Shown here piece after piece: positions 63,569-64,000 of a stretch of 64,000 nt of DNA; positions within the stretch are counted from its first letter, which is position 1; each line of letters opens with the position of its first letter. Source of the DNA: Maricaulis sp. GTDB lineage: Bacteria > Pseudomonadota > Alphaproteobacteria > Caulobacterales > Maricaulaceae. The notes below the pieces were generated by a model. That model was not told the origin of the DNA. It made no database searches and saw nothing but the letters and a program-made list of their open reading frames with translations. The position numbers and the translations under genes were made by a program. Location: assembly GCF_017643475.1 (NCBI RefSeq), contig NZ_JAEPNI010000001.1, forward strand, positions 1,412,569 through 1,476,568. The letters are read 5' to 3'.

Positions 63569-63997
63569 ATGCGAGTGGAGACAATCCTCAATGTAAAAGG
63601 GCGTTCCGTAGTCACCATTGAAGACGGCTGCACACTGCGCGAGGCGGCCCAGGCGCTGGATGCCAACGCCATTGGTGCTTTGGTGGTGGTCGATCCAACC
63701 GGTCGGCCGATTGCCGTCCTGACCGAGCGCGATATCGTTCGCGAGCTGGCGATGCATGGTCGGGCCAGTCTCAACAGGACTGTGGCGAACGCCACTACAC
63801 CCGCCTTCGTGACCGCTGCCCCGGACGATACAGTCGAGGATATCATGATGCGCATGACAGATCGCCGTGTTCGTCATTTGCCTGTTCTGGCTGGTCGGGA
63901 GTTGGTTGGAATCGTTTCGATTGGCGATGCTGTGAAGGCGAAGATGGAGGCGGTTGAGGCTCAGACGGCGGCGATGCGGGAGTATATTTTGTCCTGA
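63569..63997 (+). CDS. Two-CBS-domain protein
   Basis: A 142-residue soluble protein of two tandem CBS modules (about 8-60 and 72-130): VVTIEDGCTLREAAQALDANAIGALVVVD with TERDIVRELA, and PAFVTAAPDDTVEDIMMRMTDRRVRHLPVL with GIVSIGDAVKAK. CBS pairs bind adenosine nucleotides and usually regulate a partner, here unknown. GGAGTGACCC precedes ATG 63569. The gene ends 3 bases before the window end. Confidence 0.9.
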   Translation: MRVETILNVKGRSVVTIEDGCTLREAAQALDANAIGALVVVDPTGRPIAVLTERDIVRELAMHGRASLNRTVANATTPAFVTAAPDDTVEDIMMRMTDRRVRHLPVLAGRELVGIVSIGDAVKAKMEAVEAQTAAMREYILS

Positions 63998-64000
63998 GGG

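Noticed and set aside
1..64000. CRISPR arrays, insertion sequences, phage or integrase genes
   Set aside because: No regularly spaced repeats, transposase or integrase motifs were seen on either strand.

Overview
The window looks like chromosomal DNA of a prosthecate marine alphaproteobacterium, most likely a Maricaulis/Hyphomonadaceae or Caulobacterales relative. The basis is the complete holdfast-anchoring locus hfaA-hfaB-hfaD (58.2-60.7 kb), three TonB-dependent receptors, DUF2336 and PilZ regulators, TPR-sulfotransferases, and even, moderately high GC with frequent GTG/TTG starts. No phage, insertion sequence, CRISPR array or rRNA was seen; the only tRNA is tRNA-Leu(UAA). Names rest on motif recognition without database searches.

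Layout. 0-7 kb: radC (partial), map, an M28 lipoprotein peptidase, sfsA, a CinA/MoaB-like protein, a vWA-domain protein and an exported unknown. 7-18.7 kb: three TonB-dependent receptors (one large, one of the copper/OprC type with a DUF2946 partner, one sphingomonad-like), tRNA-Leu, an interrupted gluzincin peptidase and an AlkA-like glycosylase. 18.8-30 kb: TPR-sulfotransferase, TorF-type porin, ammonium transporter, nitronate monooxygenase, a MerR/CDF metal-efflux pair, HAD phosphatase, ald with a divergent Lrp regulator, queF and a nitroreductase. 30-39.7 kb: TetR regulator with an RND efflux pump, NUDIX hydrolase, cysE, DUF3126, and an OpuC-like ABC ATPase with a fused permease/substrate-binding protein. 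39.6-50.4 kb: PhoH, gamma-carbonic anhydrase, GYF, PilZ and PAS proteins, an Asn-Val repeat exported protein, a lytic transglycosylase, two DUF2336 proteins around a response regulator/Hpt pair, and NAD kinase. 50.4-64 kb: EgtB, class II aldolase, a beta-barrel protein, cytochrome c, a sulfotransferase/glycosyltransferase/ABC exporter cluster that runs head-on into the hfa operon, rhomboid, the DUF2157/GDYXXLXY pair and a CBS protein.

Main points. (1) Four genes are interrupted in otherwise intact reading frames: the gluzincin peptidase (in-frame TAG), the glycosyltransferase-sulfotransferase (+1 frameshift), the ABC exporter directly after it (-1 frameshift), and the DUF2157 protein (TAA at codon 12). 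This is either real gene decay or sequence error, and needs raw reads. (2) The sulfotransferase/GT/ABC cluster abuts the holdfast anchor operon, suggesting a sulfated surface glycan. (3) A fused permease/binding-protein ABC importer of the EgtU/OpuF type lies in the same window as an egtB gene. (4) Regulatory DNA can be read for the MerR/CDF pair (19-bp perfect dyad inside a 19-bp promoter spacer) and the TetR/RND pump (23-bp near-palindrome). (5) Five convergent gene pairs each overlap by exactly one CTAG, so both stop codons are TAG.
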